Shown here one piece after another: positions 1-6,567 of a stretch of DNA of 7,797 nucleotides. Where the stretch lies: positions 1-7,797 of the forward strand of contig CAZMZP010000082.1 in the NCBI GenBank assembly GCA_964570935.1, written 5' to 3'. Source of the DNA: JAFGJU01 sp964570935 (GTDB lineage: Bacteria; Eisenbacteria; RBG-16-71-46; JAFGJU01). Both the position numbers and the translations under genes were made by a program. The notes beneath the pieces were generated by a model, which made no database searches, was not told the DNA's origin, and worked only from the letters and a program-made list of their open reading frames with translations. Every line of letters starts with the position of its first letter. Within the stretch, counting starts at the first letter, position 1.

Positions 1-980
1 TTGGGCGCCTCCTTTATCTCCGGCTCCACGTCTTCCATGTCCGTCATCCTGCGTATCGACACTCCGGCGCGCTTTCCCATCACAAAGAACGTGCCGATGT
101 CGTACATCGGGAAGACCAGCAGCAGCACGTACGCGTCGAACGCGACGAGCGTGCCCAGAGACAGCGTCCCGTCCATCACCATCTTGCCGCCGACCAGAAG
201 CACGATCACGACACCGAACTGCCAGATGTAGCCGTACATGGACTGAACGATGGTGCCGACTTTGACAGCGTCTATCTCGGCCTTCTTCCGCCTGGCCATC
301 ACTTCGTGGAAGCACTTCTGCTGGCTTTCCTCCCGGCCGTAGGCCTTCACCACGCGTATGCCCGAGAAACAGGCCTCCATGTGGTCGTTGACGTCCGAGA
401 TTCTCTTCTGGAGCCGCTCGTAGCGGCTCTGCACCGCAGACGCCGTCGCCATGAAGATGACGATGAGAATCGGGAGCGGCCCCACGGCGGCAAGCGTCAG
501 CGTCGGGTTCAGCTTGATCATGACCACCAGGCCGAACACGACCATGCACACCGCCTCCACGGTCCTGAAGATGCCCGAGCACACAAACCACGGCAGCTTC
601 ATGTCCGTGCTCAGGTCGTCGGTCAGCCGCGTGACGATGTCACCGGTACGGAACCTCTGGAAGAAGCTCCTCCCCAACCGTATCAAGTGCTCGAACATCC
701 TCTGCCGGAGGTCTCTCTCCAGCCGGATGTTGGTCCACGCCCTCGTCCCCATCATGAACGAGTAGGCGACGAAGTTCGCGAACCCCAGGGCCACCAGGAT
801 GAGGATGTTCCGCGAAATGAAGCCGAAACTCGCCCCACCGGTGATCCCGTCAATCACCGCGCGCAGGAAATAGGGATAGGCCACGGCCAGGAGCGCATTC
901 AGGATCGACATGACCACGAGGAACGTGGCCAGCCGTTTCTTCTTCCGCCATATGTCAAAAAGCCACTTGGCTGTTCTCAT
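1..980 (-). CDS. ABC exporter half-transporter, membrane domain (3' part off window)
   Basis: This is a type IV (ABCB-like) exporter subunit, read from an ATG at 980 and still open at the left edge after 326 codons. Only the transmembrane domain is present; the ATPase domain must lie outside the window. Hydrophobic segments lie at about residues 18-38, 56-78, 134-182 (a pair) and 240-295 (a pair), giving the six helices of this family. The coupling-helix motif RTGDIVTRLTDD at 111-122 and the second-loop motif VVKAYGREE are characteristic of these exporters. The start codon lies 2 bases after the stop of the preceding ABC gene, so the two are almost certainly co-transcribed and translationally coupled, and the products probably form a heterodimer. 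The substrate cannot be read from the sequence; lipid, peptide or drug export are all possible. Confidence 0.96.
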   Translation of the reverse strand, partial: MRTAKWLFDIWRKKKRLATFLVVMSILNALLAVAYPYFLRAVIDGITGGASFGFISRNILILVALGFANFVAYSFMMGTRAWTNIRLERDLRQRMFEHLIRLGRSFFQRFRTGDIVTRLTDDLSTDMKLPWFVCSGIFRTVEAVCMVVFGLVVMIKLNPTLTLAAVGPLPILIVIFMATASAVQSRYERLQKRISDVNDHMEACFSGIRVVKAYGREESQQKCFHEVMARRKKAEIDAVKVGTIVQSMYGYIWQFGVVIVLLVGGKMVMDGTLSLGTLVAFDAYVLLLVFPMYDIGTFFVMGKRAGVSIRRMTDMEDVEPEIKEAP

Positions 981-982
981 AA

Positions 983-2788
983 TCAGATCTTCTCGACTTC
1001 TTCCTCTCGCGTCGCGAGAGACTGAAGAGTGAACAACTTGCTGTAATAGCCGCCCCGCTCGAGCAGCTGTTCGTGCTTCCCGCGCTCCGTAATCTCGCCG
1101 TTGTGGATGACGAGGATGTTGTCCGCGTCCACGACCGTCGAAAGCCTGTGGGCAATCACGACGGACGTGCGTCCGGCCATAAGCTCCGCCATCGCGCACT
1201 GCAGGAGCCGTTCCGTCTGCGGGTCAACGCTGGAGGTCGCCTCGTCGAGCACCAGAATGTCCGGGTCGACAAGCATGGCTCGAAGAAACGACAGCAGCTG
1301 CCTCTCGCCTGTGGAAAGGTTCTCGCCGCGTTCCGCGAGCTCCGTGTCCAGGCCCTTCGGCAGACGCCGTATCACGTCGTCCACGCCGAGACGACAGGCG
1401 GCCTCCATGACGCGCTCCGGCGTTATGCGCTCGTCTCCCATGCGCAGGTTCTCGAGCACGTTCCCCGGGAACAGGAATATGTCTTGAAGCACGAGCCCCA
1501 CCTTCGACCGGAGCTCGGTTTGTCGTATGTCGTTTATGTCGATGCCGTCGACCAGGATCCTCCCTCTCTGCGGCTGATAGAAACGGAGAAGGAGACTGAT
1601 GATGGACGTCTTACCCCCACCGGTCGCTCCGACCAGCGCCCATCTCTCGCCCTTGGGCACAGTGATACTGATGTCGCGCAGGACCCAGTCGTCCCTTCCG
1701 TCGTTCGCGTAGCTGAACCAGACGTTCTCGAACTCGACCGCCTTCTCGAGCCGCGTCCATTCCTTAGCGGCAGCCTTGTCCATGACCTCGGGCTCGGCGT
1801 CCAGCAGCTCAAACGCTCGCTGAGCACCCGAGAAGGCCCTCTGGAACGTGCTCAGCTCCTCCGAGAACCTGTGCAACGGCTCGAAGAACCGGCGCAGGTA
1901 TCCGATGAACATCACGAGCGTCCCTATTGTCACCGCGCCGCCCAGTCCCCACTTCCCGCCGTACCACAGGATGATGCCCGTACCGAACACCTCGGTCAGG
2001 AAGATGGAGTTGAAGAAGGCGACCACCATCAACTCCACCCTCACGGCAGTCTTGTACTTCCTCTGGCTCGCGTGCCACATGCCGTCTGCGGCCTGCTTCT
2101 CGCGGCCGAATATCTGCACGACCGCGGAGCCCTGAAGGTGTTCCGCCAGGAACGCGGTCAGGTCGGCGGTCCTCTTCCGCACCGTCAGGAACTGCGGGGT
2201 CGTCTTCTTCGAGAAGACTATCGACGCCACGACGATGGGCGGAATGATGATGCCGGTGAGCAGCATCAGCTTCCAGTTCACATAGGCCATGATGCCCAGC
2301 ATGCCCAAGAACATGAGGACGTCCCCGGCGAAGGTCACGACAGCGGACGTGAACAGAAGCCGCATCGCCTCCGTGTCGCTCTCCACGCGCGCAATCAGCC
2401 GTCCGACCGGGTTCTTGTCGAAGAACGACACTGACATCTCGGTCACCTTCGCGAACAGCCGCTCGCGCAGGGCCGTGATTATCTTCTGCCCCGCGGCCTC
2501 GAGCTTCCATCGCTGCACGTAGGTGAGGAGCAGGAACACCAGCTGCGCCAGCACGTACACGCACACCGTGATTATGAGTCCCCTGTAGTCCTTGGCGGCG
2601 ATGTTCACGTCTATCGCCCGCTTGACCAGGAGCGGCCCGACGAGCGACATGCCGGTCGCCGCGAAAAGCAGCATCAGGCACACGAACAGCTCGAGGCCGT
2701 GACCCCTTATCAGGCCGAGCATCCGCTTTCCGACGACACGCATTGGCGCGCGGACTATTGTTTCTTCTTCGTAGTAAACGGGATCCAT
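983..2788 (-). CDS. ABC exporter half-transporter with complete ATPase domain
   Basis: This 601-residue ABCB-type half-transporter couples ATP hydrolysis to export across the inner membrane. The six transmembrane helices lie at about 32-54, 70-90, 147-168, 170-192, 253-276 and 285-300. The nucleotide-binding domain runs from about 350 to 590. It has Walker A GATGGGKT (387-394), Q-loop Gln435, signature LSTGE (491-495), Walker B ILVLDE (511-516) with catalytic Glu516, and H-loop His547. The coupling motif NPVGRLIARVESDTE (126-140) is present. All catalytic residues are intact, so if the heterodimer has one degenerate ATP site, as is common in such pairs, the missing glutamate should be in the downstream partner. 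The LSxGERQLLSF signature resembles YheH/BmrD-type subunits, but I would not assign a symbol. The start is an ATG with only a weak GAGA ribosome binding site. It follows a structured leader with a terminator at 2914-2946, which suggests attenuation control. Confidence 0.97.
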   Translation of the reverse strand: MDPVYYEEETIVRAPMRVVGKRMLGLIRGHGLELFVCLMLLFAATGMSLVGPLLVKRAIDVNIAAKDYRGLIITVCVYVLAQLVFLLLTYVQRWKLEAAGQKIITALRERLFAKVTEMSVSFFDKNPVGRLIARVESDTEAMRLLFTSAVVTFAGDVLMFLGMLGIMAYVNWKLMLLTGIIIPPIVVASIVFSKKTTPQFLTVRKRTADLTAFLAEHLQGSAVVQIFGREKQAADGMWHASQRKYKTAVRVELMVVAFFNSIFLTEVFGTGIILWYGGKWGLGGAVTIGTLVMFIGYLRRFFEPLHRFSEELSTFQRAFSGAQRAFELLDAEPEVMDKAAAKEWTRLEKAVEFENVWFSYANDGRDDWVLRDISITVPKGERWALVGATGGGKTSIISLLLRFYQPQRGRILVDGIDINDIRQTELRSKVGLVLQDIFLFPGNVLENLRMGDERITPERVMEAACRLGVDDVIRRLPKGLDTELAERGENLSTGERQLLSFLRAMLVDPDILVLDEATSSVDPQTERLLQCAMAELMAGRTSVVIAHRLSTVVDADNILVIHNGEITERGKHEQLLERGGYYSKLFTLQSLATREEEVEKI

Positions 2789-2839
2789 CGTTTCTCAACA
2801 CCGACGCTGCGTTGCGCCGGCCTCGCTGTGTATTCTCCC

Positions 2840-2907
2840 CGGCCACCGCCAGGAGCAGAGCCGCAGAGGGCTCGACTCGACATACGTACTCGCGGCGGCG
2901 GTGGCCG
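2840..2907 (-). repeat. 11-bp perfect inverted repeat in the exporter 5' UTR
   Basis: CGGCCACCGCC at 2840-2850 is perfectly complementary to GGCGGTGGCCG at 2897-2907, with 46 bases between the arms. A smaller stem (GAGCC with GGCTC, 6-base loop) sits inside. The repeat lies between the terminator and the exporter ATG and is not followed by a T tract, so it is not a terminator. It may structure or stabilise the 5' UTR of the exporter mRNA, or it may be chance pairing in GC-rich DNA. Confidence 0.55.
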
Positions 2908-2913
2908 CAGCGC

Positions 2914-2946
2914 AAAAAAGTCCACCGGAATGGCTCCGGTGGACTT
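2914..2946 (-). terminator. Rho-independent terminator upstream of the ABC operon
   Basis: On the minus strand a 12-bp perfect stem (AAGTCCACCGGA with its complement) closes a 5-base loop, GCCAT, and runs straight into TTTTTT. On the plus strand no T tract follows the stem, so the direction is clear. It lies 125 bases before the exporter start codon and about 120 bases after the 10-codon leader ORF. It therefore either ends a short transcript or controls read-through into the exporter. Confidence 0.87.
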
Positions 2947-3066
2947 CAGTTCATCGATTCTTACTTCTAGCGGGAATTCACATGACGAAGAACACCATGA
3001 GCCATCCGGACTTACAAAAAAGCCGGACAACCGGGGCGCGCCGCTTAGCGACGACAATGGCCCCAG

Positions 3067-3099
3067 TTACAGGCAGACTCCATTAATCGCAATGGCCAT
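3067..3099 (-). CDS. 10-residue leader peptide ORF
   Basis: The reading frame encodes MAIAINGVCL and ends at TAA. It is preceded by AAGGAG at 3111-3106 with a 6-base gap to the ATG, a stronger ribosome binding site than that of the exporter itself. The stop codon is the first strand of a stable hairpin: stem S1 begins at the second base of TAA. A terminating or stalled ribosome would therefore cover that arm and change the downstream fold. The peptide has no run of one amino acid as biosynthetic leaders have, so any signal is more likely ribosome inhibition than tRNA charging. That the ORF is translated is inference. It resembles no known leader peptide that I recognise. Confidence 0.5.
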   Translation of the reverse strand: MAIAINGVCL

Positions 3100-3129
3100 G
3101 GTGAACTCCTTCAAGGTATTGACCTATTA

Positions 3130-3158
3130 AGAGTAGCCAGCAAGAAGAACCCTGTCAA
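3130..3158 (-). promoter_or_regulatory. Sigma-70-like promoter for the leader and exporter
   Basis: A perfect -35 box TTGACA (minus strand 3158-3153) is followed after 17 bases by TACTCT (3135-3130), which keeps the key first, second and sixth bases of the -10 consensus. Transcription would start near 3123-3125, about 25 bases ahead of the leader ORF. The spacing and the ideal -35 box make this the best promoter candidate in the 2789-3216 interval. From 3159 to 3216, between it and the lipoprotein gene, I see no terminator or other element. Confidence 0.65.
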
Positions 3159-3216
3159 GAACATATTAGCGGATGTCTGGAGGCCAAAGCGCTCGCTCTC
3201 GAGATATCCCGCCAGG

Positions 3217-3717
3217 CTACAGCTTCTCTTTCTCGATGAATATTCCCTTGTCAACCTTGGCAAAGAAGTCCTGGTAGTGCTTCTCGTCGGCGATCTGCTT
3301 TACCTCCATTACGTTACCCCTATTGTCCATGACCTTCAACTGGAAGTTCATGCGCACTCGGCACTGCTCCCCGTACTGAGTGATGTTACCGGTCGCCTCT
3401 ACGATTGAGTTCTTCTTCCATCGGGCGTTGTCTCCCCCGAGCACCGAGAGAAAGAACGCCTCGCCTTTGCTCTCCACGTCCATTTCTTTGGTCGCATTGA
3501 GGATGCCGAGTTCCAAGTCGGCATTCTTCAGGATGTAACCGTCATCCTGAAGAACATTAATCATCGCCTTCATAACCATCTTGAGACTGTCGGTGTCGTA
3601 AGTCCGGGTTTGGAACTCGCGTATCTCGAGCTGAGTCTTCTGCGGGACCTTCCCCGTAGTAGCGCAACCGCAGACGAGAACTGCAAGGATAAGACCAACA
3701 ACAATCGCCGGCTTCAT
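3217..3717 (-). CDS. Small exported lipoprotein of unassigned family
   Basis: This 166-residue protein begins with a Lys-containing n-region and a hydrophobic stretch (residues 4-16), followed by Cys18 in the context VCGC. It is thus a likely lipoprotein, although Cys at the -2 position is an unusual lipobox. The mature part starts with a short polar linker. It continues with a region centred on REFQTRTYDT (33-42) and NVLQDDGYILKNADLELG (54-71), then a C-terminal half rich in beta-type pattern (about 103-142) and a basic tail, IEKEKL. I recognise the pattern as that of a conserved envelope lipoprotein but cannot name the family or function. The start ATG at 3717 has GGAGG 6 bases upstream. 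The gene follows the BamE-like lipoprotein gene by 15 bases and should share its transcript. No clear terminator follows it. Confidence 0.92.
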   Translation of the reverse strand: MKPAIVVGLILAVLVCGCATTGKVPQKTQLEIREFQTRTYDTDSLKMVMKAMINVLQDDGYILKNADLELGILNATKEMDVESKGEAFFLSVLGGDNARWKKNSIVEATGNITQYGEQCRVRMNFQLKVMDNRGNVMEVKQIADEKHYQDFFAKVDKGIFIEKEKL

Positions 3718-3732
3718 GATTGCCTCCAGAGT

Positions 3733-4149
3733 TCAGAACTTGCTGGCATGATAGCTGAAAGACTCAACCTGGCTTTTGTCATTGAACTTGATGATGACGG
3801 TTAGAGTCTTTTGCGTTGAGCTGTAGGCCCCGGCCTGTGCTGACCCCCCTAGGAGCAAGATGGTTCCGTATCTCTCGCTCGTCGAGTATGAGGCCTCGGT
3901 CGCAATCTTGTCATACACCCAGGTTTCCTTCCCGTCGCTATCTTTCGTCACGATGTTAGGAGAACCCAACACCGTCACGACGTCGGCCTGAGCCATGCCG
4001 TCACGAATCTCCTTCTGGACAAGTCCGACGGTCATTTCTCTTTCTTGTACCGAGGGTAGTGCCTGCTCGTGCTGTGCACGAGTCGCGCAGCCGGACAACA
4101 GGGCCGGCACCAACAAGAGGCCAAAAAGCATCAGTCTGGCAGCGCACAT
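3733..4149 (-). CDS. BamE/SmpA-like lipoprotein
   Basis: This 138-residue lipoprotein has a signal peptide with lipobox LLSGC (lipidated Cys21). The mature part carries the SmpA/OmlA/BamE-type pattern VQKEIRDGMAQADVVTVLG-SPN (44-65), followed by a strand ending ETWVYDK (75-81). Proteins of this fold are small outer-membrane-anchored or periplasmic lipoproteins; BamE itself supports outer-membrane protein assembly. This one is probably a divergent relative rather than BamE, because it has an extra segment with a glycine-rich hydrophobic stretch (about 95-109). I chose ATG 4149 over the longer frame from 4236: it is preceded by AAGGAGG with a 7-base gap, and it puts a signal peptide at the N terminus. 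A promoter lies about 100 bases upstream, and the second lipoprotein follows after 15 bases. Confidence 0.92.
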   Translation of the reverse strand: MCAARLMLFGLLLVPALLSGCATRAQHEQALPSVQEREMTVGLVQKEIRDGMAQADVVTVLGSPNIVTKDSDGKETWVYDKIATEASYSTSERYGTILLLGGSAQAGAYSSTQKTLTVIIKFNDKSQVESFSYHASKF

Positions 4150-4249
4150 ATCGCTCCCTCCTTCAGTTTTCCCGCCAGTATGGCGAGTGAGTGACAGTAG
4201 ACTGCCCGTGGAACTGACAATCCGGGCAACAAGCATCGGTGAGGAACTA

Positions 4250-4279
4250 ACTGTAAATCAGCACTAATGGTTATGTCAA
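4250..4279 (-). promoter_or_regulatory. Sigma-70-like promoter for the lipoprotein pair
   Basis: TTGACA on the minus strand at 4279-4274 is a perfect -35 box. After an 18-base spacer comes TACAGT (4255-4250), matching the -10 consensus at four of six positions. The start would be near 4243, leaving a leader of about 95 bases before the BamE-like start codon. The surrounding DNA is more AT-rich than the genes on either side, as expected for a promoter. Confidence 0.6.
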
Positions 4280-4413
4280 CACGATAACCTGAGCGAGGGG
4301 GCTCCACTGAGCCAAGAGAGCTGGGCCGACCAACAGGATCGGTACTCCGCACACTCCGGGCATGGACACTGCGCAGGCGGCCAGGCGGAAACGCCATCCT
4401 CTCCAGGAGCCGC

Positions 4414-4461
4414 CGCTTCGCGAGACTACCCCGAGTCACATCATTGACCTCCTGCGAAGCG
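4414..4461 (-). repeat. 8-bp inverted repeat after the phosphatase gene
   Basis: CGCTTCGC at 4414-4421 and GCGAAGCG at 4454-4461 are perfect complements with 32 bases between them. The loop contains an AGGAGG on the minus strand. No T tract follows, so it is not an intrinsic terminator. It may protect the 3' end of the operon mRNA or have no function. Confidence 0.35.
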
Positions 4462-4471
4462 CTCGCCTGCC

Positions 4472-6523
4472 CTACCTTCTCCTCACCACGACTATAGTCA
4501 CGTCGTCGGCGTAGTCCCGTCCACGGCAGAACTTGTGAACGTCGGTGAGGATTGCGTCCGCGATTTCCCTCGCAGTCTTGGCGCCGGGTACGGGTGCCCC
4601 ATTGCTCTTTTGACCCTTCCCGATTGCGCGCACTGCGTCGTCAAGCCGCACTTCTCCGTACTGGGCCGCGTGCCCGTGACCTTCGCACTCGCTGATGCCG
4701 TCCGAACACATAAACAAGACATCTCCGTGGTGAAGATCGCGGGTTTCCTTGCTGTATTCCGCGCTCTCGAAGATGCCCAACGGTACCCCGGTGGGACCCA
4801 ACGCCTCCATCTTCTCCCCCGACACCAACAGGACCGGCCCGTGTCCAGCGTTGCAGTACACAAGCTTGTTGTCCTTCCGGCTTATGAGCGCCAGAAAGAA
4901 GGTCGCGAAGCGATGGAGCTCGGTGGCCCTGAACAAGGACATGTTCATGTTCTCGATTATCTCTTTCGGGTCGCGGCTGAGCCGCGTCTCGGCGTGAAAT
5001 GAGGCGTGGAGGTGTGACATCAGCAGAGACGCGGAAACACCCTTCCCGGAGACATCCCCAATAACGACGCACACGAATTCCTCGCCCATCAGCGTCCAGT
5101 CGTAGTAGTCGCCACCCACTTCCTTCGCGGCGATGTTGGTCCCGTACAGGTCGAGGTCCGGCAGCTCAGGCGGGGCCGAGGGCAAGAGTTTCAGCTGTAT
5201 CGTGCGCGCGACTTTGAGCTCGTTCTCCTGCTCGCGGCTTCGCCGCTCGAGGAAGACGAAACGGTAGCTCGCCGTCGCCGCATACATGAGCGGCACCAGC
5301 AGAAGCGGAAGTGTCGACGGCACGTTAAGGCGAAAGAGAAGGAAGAGCCCGTACTCGACCAGGGCCACGGCGGCTGTACCCACCACCATCACCCCGGCGG
5401 CTACCGGCAGCGACAGTGTGACGAAGAACCACGAGAGAACAGCACACAGCACGATTAGAGCCAGGAAGTAGAACTTCTGTGGCACCGCGCTTATGAAACG
5501 CCCCGCCAGGACGGCGTCCAGCACGTTCGCATGAACGTAGACAAGCGGAGTCATTGTGGCAAACGGTGTGGTCCCGACGTCAGTGGCAACCTGGCCGACT
5601 GCCGTGTTGCCTACTATCACAATGCGGCCGCCGAACTCCTCGGTCAGTCTGGTCGTGTCGCCGGCCTCGAACCATCTGAGTACCTCAAGCATCCCGTAGG
5701 AATGCGGGAAGGCGTAGCGGTCTCCGGCGAAATCAATGGTCGTTGCGCCATCCTCGTCGAAGGGCAGCCTGACCGAATGGCCATCGGGCTGCTTCAAGAG
5801 CATGAAGCCGCGCGAGACGTCCAGGGCTGCCGGCGATTCTCCCTCATGAACAAACCACGAGAGCCGCAGCCCGAGAGACGGATAGAAACGGTCTCCGAAT
5901 CTCACAAAGAGTGGGATTCTTCTGATGGTGCCGTCACGGTCCACTGACACGGTCGTGTGACCGATGCCGGCACTGGCTTCTATCAGAGATTCCGAAGGAA
6001 GGCAGATTCCCTCCGCCGGGCCGATCGTAGCCTGTGACACCTCCAGCCCGTGAGTGAGGAGCGCCTCACTTATCCCCGTGGCGGCATCCTCGGCCCCGGG
6101 GGCGACTGACGTCCCGGCCAAAAAGGCTATGGCGTGGACAACGTTGGGAAACCCCGCCGTCACAGCCGCCAGCAGCGCGTCGTACTGGGGGTCCTGCCTG
6201 TCCGGCCCCAGAAAGAGCAGGTCAAAGCCTATTGCTTTGGCGCCTGACTGTTCGAGCGCGGCAATCAGAAGCGCGTAGCTGTCGCGGGGCAGAGGCCATT
6301 TGCCGTACGCGGCGATAGTGGCATCGTCCACCGCGACGAGGGCAATCGTATCGGAGGCCCTGCGCTCTCCCCTCAGACGGAAACGCACGTCTTGCAGCTT
6401 CAAGTCCGCAATGGAGAGCGCACCGCCCAGGTAGAAGGCGGTCAGTACGGCCAGGCAGGCGAGCGAGATGAGCACTGCCTGCCTGAACCTCAGTCTGCGA
6501 GGATTGGTCGTGATTGCTGCCAA
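4472..6523 (-). CDS. CHASE2-SpoIIE (PP2C) membrane sensor phosphatase
   Basis: This 683-residue protein joins an extracytoplasmic CHASE2 sensor to a SpoIIE/RsbU-type PP2C serine phosphatase. It has TM1 at about 15-34 and CHASE2 at about 38-345; typical blocks are IALVAVDDATIAAYGKWPLPR, GAKAIGFDLLF and, at 299-342, GRIVIVGN through HANVLDAVLAGRF. Three further helices lie at about 350-421, then a helical linker, ELKVARTIQLKLLPSAPPEL (435-454), leads into the phosphatase. Metal-binding acidic residues are present: GGDYYD (470-475), GDVSGKG (489-495), SDG (607-609) and DD (673-674). Family knowledge says such phosphatases act on anti-sigma antagonists (STAS proteins), but none is encoded here. 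The start is a TTG at 6523, supported by GGGAGG with a 6-base gap; no ATG fits. It lies 44 bases after the TPR gene, in the same operon. The CHASE2 ligand is unknown. Confidence 0.96.
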   Translation of the reverse strand: MAAITTNPRRLRFRQAVLISLACLAVLTAFYLGGALSIADLKLQDVRFRLRGERRASDTIALVAVDDATIAAYGKWPLPRDSYALLIAALEQSGAKAIGFDLLFLGPDRQDPQYDALLAAVTAGFPNVVHAIAFLAGTSVAPGAEDAATGISEALLTHGLEVSQATIGPAEGICLPSESLIEASAGIGHTTVSVDRDGTIRRIPLFVRFGDRFYPSLGLRLSWFVHEGESPAALDVSRGFMLLKQPDGHSVRLPFDEDGATTIDFAGDRYAFPHSYGMLEVLRWFEAGDTTRLTEEFGGRIVIVGNTAVGQVATDVGTTPFATMTPLVYVHANVLDAVLAGRFISAVPQKFYFLALIVLCAVLSWFFVTLSLPVAAGVMVVGTAAVALVEYGLFLLFRLNVPSTLPLLLVPLMYAATASYRFVFLERRSREQENELKVARTIQLKLLPSAPPELPDLDLYGTNIAAKEVGGDYYDWTLMGEEFVCVVIGDVSGKGVSASLLMSHLHASFHAETRLSRDPKEIIENMNMSLFRATELHRFATFFLALISRKDNKLVYCNAGHGPVLLVSGEKMEALGPTGVPLGIFESAEYSKETRDLHHGDVLFMCSDGISECEGHGHAAQYGEVRLDDAVRAIGKGQKSNGAPVPGAKTAREIADAILTDVHKFCRGRDYADDVTIVVVRRR

Positions 6524-6529
6524 GGTTAG

Positions 6530-6535
6530 CCTCCC
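6530..6535 (-). promoter_or_regulatory. Ribosome binding site that fixes the TTG start
   Basis: GGGAGG on the minus strand sits 6 bases before the TTG at 6523. This spacing supports TTG initiation of the CHASE2-SpoIIE gene just ahead of the first transmembrane helix. Confidence 0.75.
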
Positions 6536-6567
6536 GGTCGCTGGGCCGCGCCTTGTGTGCGTTCTTC

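Larger units (their letters stand above)
2789..3125 (-). promoter_or_regulatory. Candidate attenuator leader of the ABC exporter operon
   Basis: From a likely transcription start near 3123-3125 to the exporter ATG there are about 335 bases with no ordinary gene. In RNA order they hold a 10-codon ORF (3099-3067) and stem S1 (3068-3060 with 3037-3029, plus an inner 6-bp stem 3053-3048 with 3044-3039). Next come stem S2 (3027-3020 with 3013-3005, one bulged U) and the terminator (2946-2918 plus T tract). Last is an 11-bp inverted repeat (2907-2897 with 2850-2840). Segment 3013-3001 can pair either inside S2 or with the loop and 3' arm of the terminator, which makes it a possible antiterminator. 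These pairings are seen in the sequence; that they act as a switch for the exporter is inference. The alternative is an independent small RNA that ends at the terminator. Confidence 0.5.
4150..4471. other. Intergenic region with promoter, no convincing gene
   Basis: These 322 bases separate the phosphatase operon from the lipoprotein pair. They hold the promoter at 4250-4279, the AAGGAGG ribosome binding site of the BamE-like gene (4163-4157), and an 8-bp inverted repeat at 4414-4421 and 4454-4461. No stem with a T tract follows the phosphatase gene, so I see no intrinsic terminator for it. A minus-strand frame at 4439-4131 begins with GTG after an AGGAGG, but its arginine-rich product looks non-coding and it runs over the start of the BamE-like gene. 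Confidence 0.7.

Noticed and set aside
1073..2434. A 453-codon plus-strand frame opposite the ABC exporter gene
   Set aside because: It is the antisense of a clear ABC exporter gene. The product is rich in His, Arg, Glu and Asp without domain structure, typical of an antisense shadow in GC-rich DNA.
3016..3037. CCGG-TTGT-CCGG followed by C and T6 as a second intrinsic terminator
   Set aside because: The stem is only 4 bp and competes with the much stronger S1 hairpin, so I do not call it a terminator. It may matter only if S1 is blocked by a ribosome.
2755..3057. A 100-codon minus-strand frame across the intergenic region
   Set aside because: It runs through the terminator and into the ABC gene in another frame, has no convincing ribosome binding site, and its composition is proline/serine/arginine-rich as expected for chance frames in GC-rich DNA.
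3067..3099. Resemblance of the leader peptide's AINGVCL to the IAVNGVCL motif of riboflavin synthase, which would suggest a gene remnant
   Set aside because: Only about eight residues match. The frame has its own ATG, ribosome binding site and stop, and the DNA after the stop gives no riboflavin synthase sequence.
4131..4439. A 102-codon minus-strand frame starting with GTG after an AGGAGG site
   Set aside because: The product is arginine/proline/serine-rich with no domain or signal. The frame spans the lipoprotein promoter and overlaps the start of the BamE-like gene in another frame.
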